DNA from: Azonexus sp.
Lineage (GTDB): Bacteria > Pseudomonadota > Gammaproteobacteria > Burkholderiales > Rhodocyclaceae
Length of the DNA: 19,112 bases
Assembly: GCA_031274715.1 (NCBI GenBank)
Contig: JAISPT010000060.1
Location: 1-19,112, forward strand
Direction of reading: 5' to 3'
Shown: positions 17,180 to 19,112 of the stretch, piece by piece
Numbering within the stretch: position 1 is the stretch's first letter
Layout: every line of letters begins with the position of its first letter
Translations under genes and position numbers: made by a program
The notes under the pieces: model-generated
What the model was told of the DNA's origin: nothing
Databases searched by the model: none
The model's input: only the letters and a program-made list of their open reading frames with translations

Positions 17180-17230
17180 CCAGCTAGGGCATCGTTGGCG
17201 GCGTACGCCGCTGACGCCCCGGTACGCTGG
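17180..17230. repeat. Nested palindromic element, possible REP-like repeat
   Basis: A perfect 14-bp palindrome GCGGCGTACGCCGC (17198-17211) sits inside two outer dyads with almost the same centre: GGGC (17187-17190) with GCCC (17216-17219), and CCAGC (17180-17184) with GCTGG (17226-17230). The flanks also share GGTACGC as a direct repeat (17174-17180 and 17221-17227). It fills most of the gap between yceH and the esterase gene. It has no T-run, so a REP-type or cruciform-forming element is more likely than a classic terminator. Only one copy is visible here, so repeat status is inference. Confidence 0.45.
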
Positions 17231-17243
17231 AGCACAACATCGC

Positions 17244-17915
17244 TCAGACCAGCCGCTCGCGCAGCCAGCGGCCGATGTCTTCGGCCTCTTCCAGACAGAG
17301 CGTGTGCGGCATCGGGTATTCGTGCCAGTGCACGGCATGGCCGCGGGCCTCGGCAAAGTCACGGGCACGCCGCCCGAGCGCCGGCGCCACTACGTCGTCT
17401 TCGCTGCCGTGTGCGGCGAAGACCGGCAGCGCAGCATGCCCCGGCAAGGCCTCGCGCTCGACCAGCGCTTCGACCGGCAGATAGGCAGACAGTGCGATGA
17501 GGCCAGCCAGTGCTTCCGGATGCATCAGCGCCGTGGCGTAGGCAACCGCGCCGCCCTGTGAAAAGCCGGCCAAGAAGATGTGCGAGCAGGGAATGCCACG
17601 GGCGTTCTCGCGGGCAATCAGACGACGGATGGCGGCACACGATGCGATCATGCCGGCCTCGTCGATGCGCCGGCTGTCAGGATCGAGCGAGACGATGTCG
17701 TACCAGGCCGGCATCACATAGCCGCCGTTGCAAGTGACCGGCATTTCCGGCGCGTTGGGAAAAACGAAACGCACGCCGGGCTGCGCCGCCAGTCCGAGCT
17801 CCGGCACCACCGGCACGAAGTCGGAACCGTCAGCACCGAGGCCATGCAGCCAAATCACCGCGTAGCGCGGATCGGCGCCATGCAGCAACTCGATGCATTC
17901 CAGTTCGTGGCTCAT
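17244..17915 (-). CDS. Carboxylesterase / lysophospholipase-like alpha/beta hydrolase
   Basis: A 223-residue cytosolic serine esterase of the phospholipase/carboxylesterase (APT1/EstB-like) family, hydrolysing short-chain esters or acyl thioesters. The catalytic triad is visible: S119 in GFSQGG, D173 in HGSEDDVV, and H204 in YPMPHTL. The oxyanion region is WLHGLGADGSDF (22-33). I chose ATG 17915 (MSHELECIEL) because the AGGGAG inside the end of def lies 5 bases before it. A GTG at 17921 overlaps the def stop but is too close to that Shine-Dalgarno sequence. The gene begins 2 bases after the def stop, so they are cotranscribed and translationally coupled. The natural substrate is unknown. Confidence 0.92.
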   Translation of the reverse strand: MSHELECIELLHGADPRYAVIWLHGLGADGSDFVPVVPELGLAAQPGVRFVFPNAPEMPVTCNGGYVMPAWYDIVSLDPDSRRIDEAGMIASCAAIRRLIARENARGIPCSHIFLAGFSQGGAVAYATALMHPEALAGLIALSAYLPVEALVEREALPGHAALPVFAAHGSEDDVVAPALGRRARDFAEARGHAVHWHEYPMPHTLCLEEAEDIGRWLRERLV

Positions 17916-17917
17916 GC

Positions 17918-18448
17918 TCACTCCCTTCCCGTCAAATCGGGAAACAGCACGTCAGTGAAGCCGAAGCGCGTCAAGTCGTGCATCCGCATCGGGTACAAGC
18001 GGCCGATCAAGTGGTCACACTCGTGCTGCACGACGCGGGCATGGAAACCCTCGACCGTGCGATCGATCGGCTCGCCATGCGGGTCGAATCCCTGGTAGCG
18101 AATGCGCGTGCAGCGCGGCACCTCGCCGCGCAAGCCAGGTACCGACAGGCAACCTTCCCAGCCCAGTTCCTCCTCGCTTGTCAGCGGCGTGACCACCGGA
18201 TTGATCAGGATGGTCCGCGGCACCGCCTCGGCCACCGGATAGCGCTCGCTGTGCTCGAAACCGAAGATCACCAGTTGCAGCCCAACGCCGATCTGCGGCG
18301 CGGCCAGGCCGACGCCATCAGCCGCGGCCATGGTGTCGAACATGTCGGCAATCAGCTCGGCCAGCGCCGGCGTGGCGAAATCGATGACCGGGCGGGCGCT
18401 TTCCAGCAGGCGCGGATCGCCCATGCGCAAGATGGTTCTGACAGCCAT
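17918..18448 (-). CDS. def: Peptide deformylase
   Basis: This 176-residue metalloenzyme removes the N-formyl group from nascent proteins. All three family motifs are present: GVGLAAPQIG (45-54), EGCLSVPG (98-105) with metal ligand C100, and QHECDHLIG (141-149) with H142, E143 and H146. ATG 18448 is chosen because AAGGA lies 7 bases upstream and the protein then begins MAVRTILRMGDPRLL, typical of the family. A TTG at 18472 would add eight poor residues and collide with the opposite gene. It is not beside fmt, the usual partner of the housekeeping def, so it may be a second deformylase. It is coupled to the downstream esterase gene. Confidence 0.95.
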   Translation of the reverse strand: MAVRTILRMGDPRLLESARPVIDFATPALAELIADMFDTMAAADGVGLAAPQIGVGLQLVIFGFEHSERYPVAEAVPRTILINPVVTPLTSEEELGWEGCLSVPGLRGEVPRCTRIRYQGFDPHGEPIDRTVEGFHARVVQHECDHLIGRLYPMRMHDLTRFGFTDVLFPDLTGRE

Positions 18449-18465
18449 CGCGGTATCCTTCGAGT

Positions 18466-18729
18466 ATGGCAAAGCACAAGTGTATGGGATCGCGGCAGCG
18501 GAAAGGAATTCTCGGCTGGTTCAAGGCGTTGTTCTTGCCGCCGCCGGAACCCGTTTCCGACATCGAACAGGCGCGCCGCCTGATCGCTGCAATCGACCGC
18601 GGCGGCATTCCGCTCAACCCGGCGCGGGTCAACGCCGTGGCCCGCAATCTCGGACTGGAAGTCTCAAAACGAGCGACCGTCGAAGAAACCATCGCCCGCC
18701 TGCGCGCTGCCGTCCGGCGTGCCGGCTGA
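18466..18729 (+). CDS. Small conserved-looking protein of unknown function
   Basis: An 87-residue protein that I do not recognise. The first 28 residues are basic and aromatic (MAKHKCMGSRQRKGILGWFK, then a Pro-rich LPPPEP hinge). The rest looks like a compact helical domain: an amphipathic helix DIEQARRLIAAIDRGG, a turn IPLNPARVNAVARNLGLEVS resembling a helix-turn-helix, and a final helix VEETIARLRAAVRRA. It is therefore plausibly a small DNA- or protein-binding adaptor, but this is by shape only. No Shine-Dalgarno sequence precedes ATG 18466; an ATG at 18484 is an alternative. The start codon is only 17 bases from the divergent def start, so the 5' ends of the two transcripts probably overlap. 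Confidence 0.6.
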   Translation: MAKHKCMGSRQRKGILGWFKALFLPPPEPVSDIEQARRLIAAIDRGGIPLNPARVNAVARNLGLEVSKRATVEETIARLRAAVRRAG

Positions 18730-18739
18730 CACACCCAAC

Positions 18740-18762
18740 AAAAAGCCGGCTCGCGGCCGGCT
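18740..18762 (-). terminator. Rho-independent terminator of psiF
   Basis: Read on the minus strand, AGCCGGC, a five-base loop and GCCGGCT form a perfect 7-bp stem followed by TTTT (complement of 18740-18743). It lies 22 bases after the psiF stop codon. It also sits 14 bases after the stop of the convergent 87-residue gene and could act weakly in that direction, although no T-run follows on the plus strand. Confidence 0.85.
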
Positions 18763-18784
18763 GTGCTATCAGGCGGGCAACAGC

Positions 18785-19060
18785 TTACCTGCCGCCTTCG
18801 GCCTCGCATTTCTTCATGAACGATCTCTTTGCCGCGCCGGCCAGCGGCTTGCCATTTTTGTTGACCGCCTTGCCTTCGCAAGCGGTAACGACGGCGCTGT
18901 CGGCCCGCATACATTTTTTCATGAATGTTTTCTTCGCCGCGCCGGCCAGCGGCTTGCCGCTCTTGCTGACTGCCTTGGCTTCGCAATCAGCCGCGCTCTC
19001 GGCATACGCAACATTGACGGCCAACAATGCAACCAGAACTGCTGCCAAAATCTTCTTCAT
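18785..19060 (-). CDS. psiF: PsiF repeat-containing exported protein
   Basis: A 91-residue protein with a Sec signal peptide (residues 1-20, MKKILAAVLVALLAVNVAYA). Two PsiF repeats follow, each a Cys, about 23 residues and a second Cys, with the shared core GKPLAGAAK-[KR]-[TS]-FMKKC. The repeat period is 35 residues (105 bases), and a 23-base stretch is identical between the two copies (18831-18853 and 18936-18958), consistent with internal duplication. Lys/Ala-rich mature chains with two cysteines per unit suggest small disulfide-bonded periplasmic modules. E. coli psiF is phosphate-starvation inducible, but its molecular role is unknown. ATG 19060 has AAGGAG 8 bases upstream. I could not see a convincing Pho box in the 52 bases available upstream. 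Confidence 0.92.
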   Translation of the reverse strand: MKKILAAVLVALLAVNVAYAESAADCEAKAVSKSGKPLAGAAKKTFMKKCMRADSAVVTACEGKAVNKNGKPLAGAAKRSFMKKCEAEGGR

Positions 19061-19084
19061 CTCTTTTGCTCCTTGGATTAAATA

Positions 19085-19101
19085 AAAGGCGGTTTGCCTT
19101 T
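19085..19101 (-). terminator. Hairpin upstream of psiF, possible terminator of a gene beyond the window
   Basis: AAAGGC, a five-base loop and GCCTTT form a perfect 6-bp stem. On the minus strand it is followed by TTTATTTAAT-like AT-rich sequence (the stem ends in TTT and continues TATT), so it could end a minus-strand gene lying past the window edge. It could instead be part of the psiF leader or an operator. The window ends before this can be resolved. Confidence 0.4.
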
Positions 19102-19112
19102 GTCACACAACG

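Overview
The window looks like a chromosomal, mostly core-genome stretch from a high-GC betaproteobacterium, most plausibly in or near Rhodocyclales. That placement rests on the gene set and protein style, not on a database search. Coding density is very high. No gap between genes exceeds about 180 bases, so there is no long unexplained non-coding stretch. I see no rRNA, tRNA, insertion sequence, integrase, CRISPR array or plasmid origin.

Left part (1-3776): a two-component system reads leftward. It consists of a membrane sensor kinase and a FixJ-type response regulator cut by the window edge, joined by an ATGA stop/start overlap. It diverges from a rightward yjcH(DUF485)-actP pair for sodium-coupled acetate or short-chain carboxylate uptake. 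The 152-base shared upstream region carries a perfect 8-bp inverted repeat, the best operator candidate in the window. A strong hairpin terminator follows actP.

Middle part (3898-12247): ubiB (ubiquinone biosynthesis ATPase-like kinase) is followed after 6 bases by a large SWIM zinc-finger/SNF2 helicase. Convergent to these are selO (protein AMPylase) and, upstream of it on the same strand, pncC (NMN amidase). An RhlE-type DEAD-box RNA helicase diverges from pncC.

Right part (12335-19112): the first gene is a soluble 1115-residue hybrid kinase with a hemerythrin-like N-terminus carrying a complete di-iron ligand set, then four PAS domains, HisKA, HATPase and a receiver. An exported SIMPL (DUF541/YggE-like) protein follows. 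On the minus strand lie yceH (DUF480), an alpha/beta-hydrolase carboxylesterase, and a peptide deformylase tightly coupled to the esterase. A small unrecognised 87-residue gene diverges from def with only 17 bases between start codons. The window ends with a two-repeat exported PsiF protein and its terminator.

Most of this is ordinary housekeeping. The parts most worth following are the two-component system/inverted repeat/actP arrangement, the orphan hemerythrin hybrid kinase, the nested dyad between yceH and the esterase, and the unknown 87-residue gene. I do not see a multi-gene system that I would call new with confidence.
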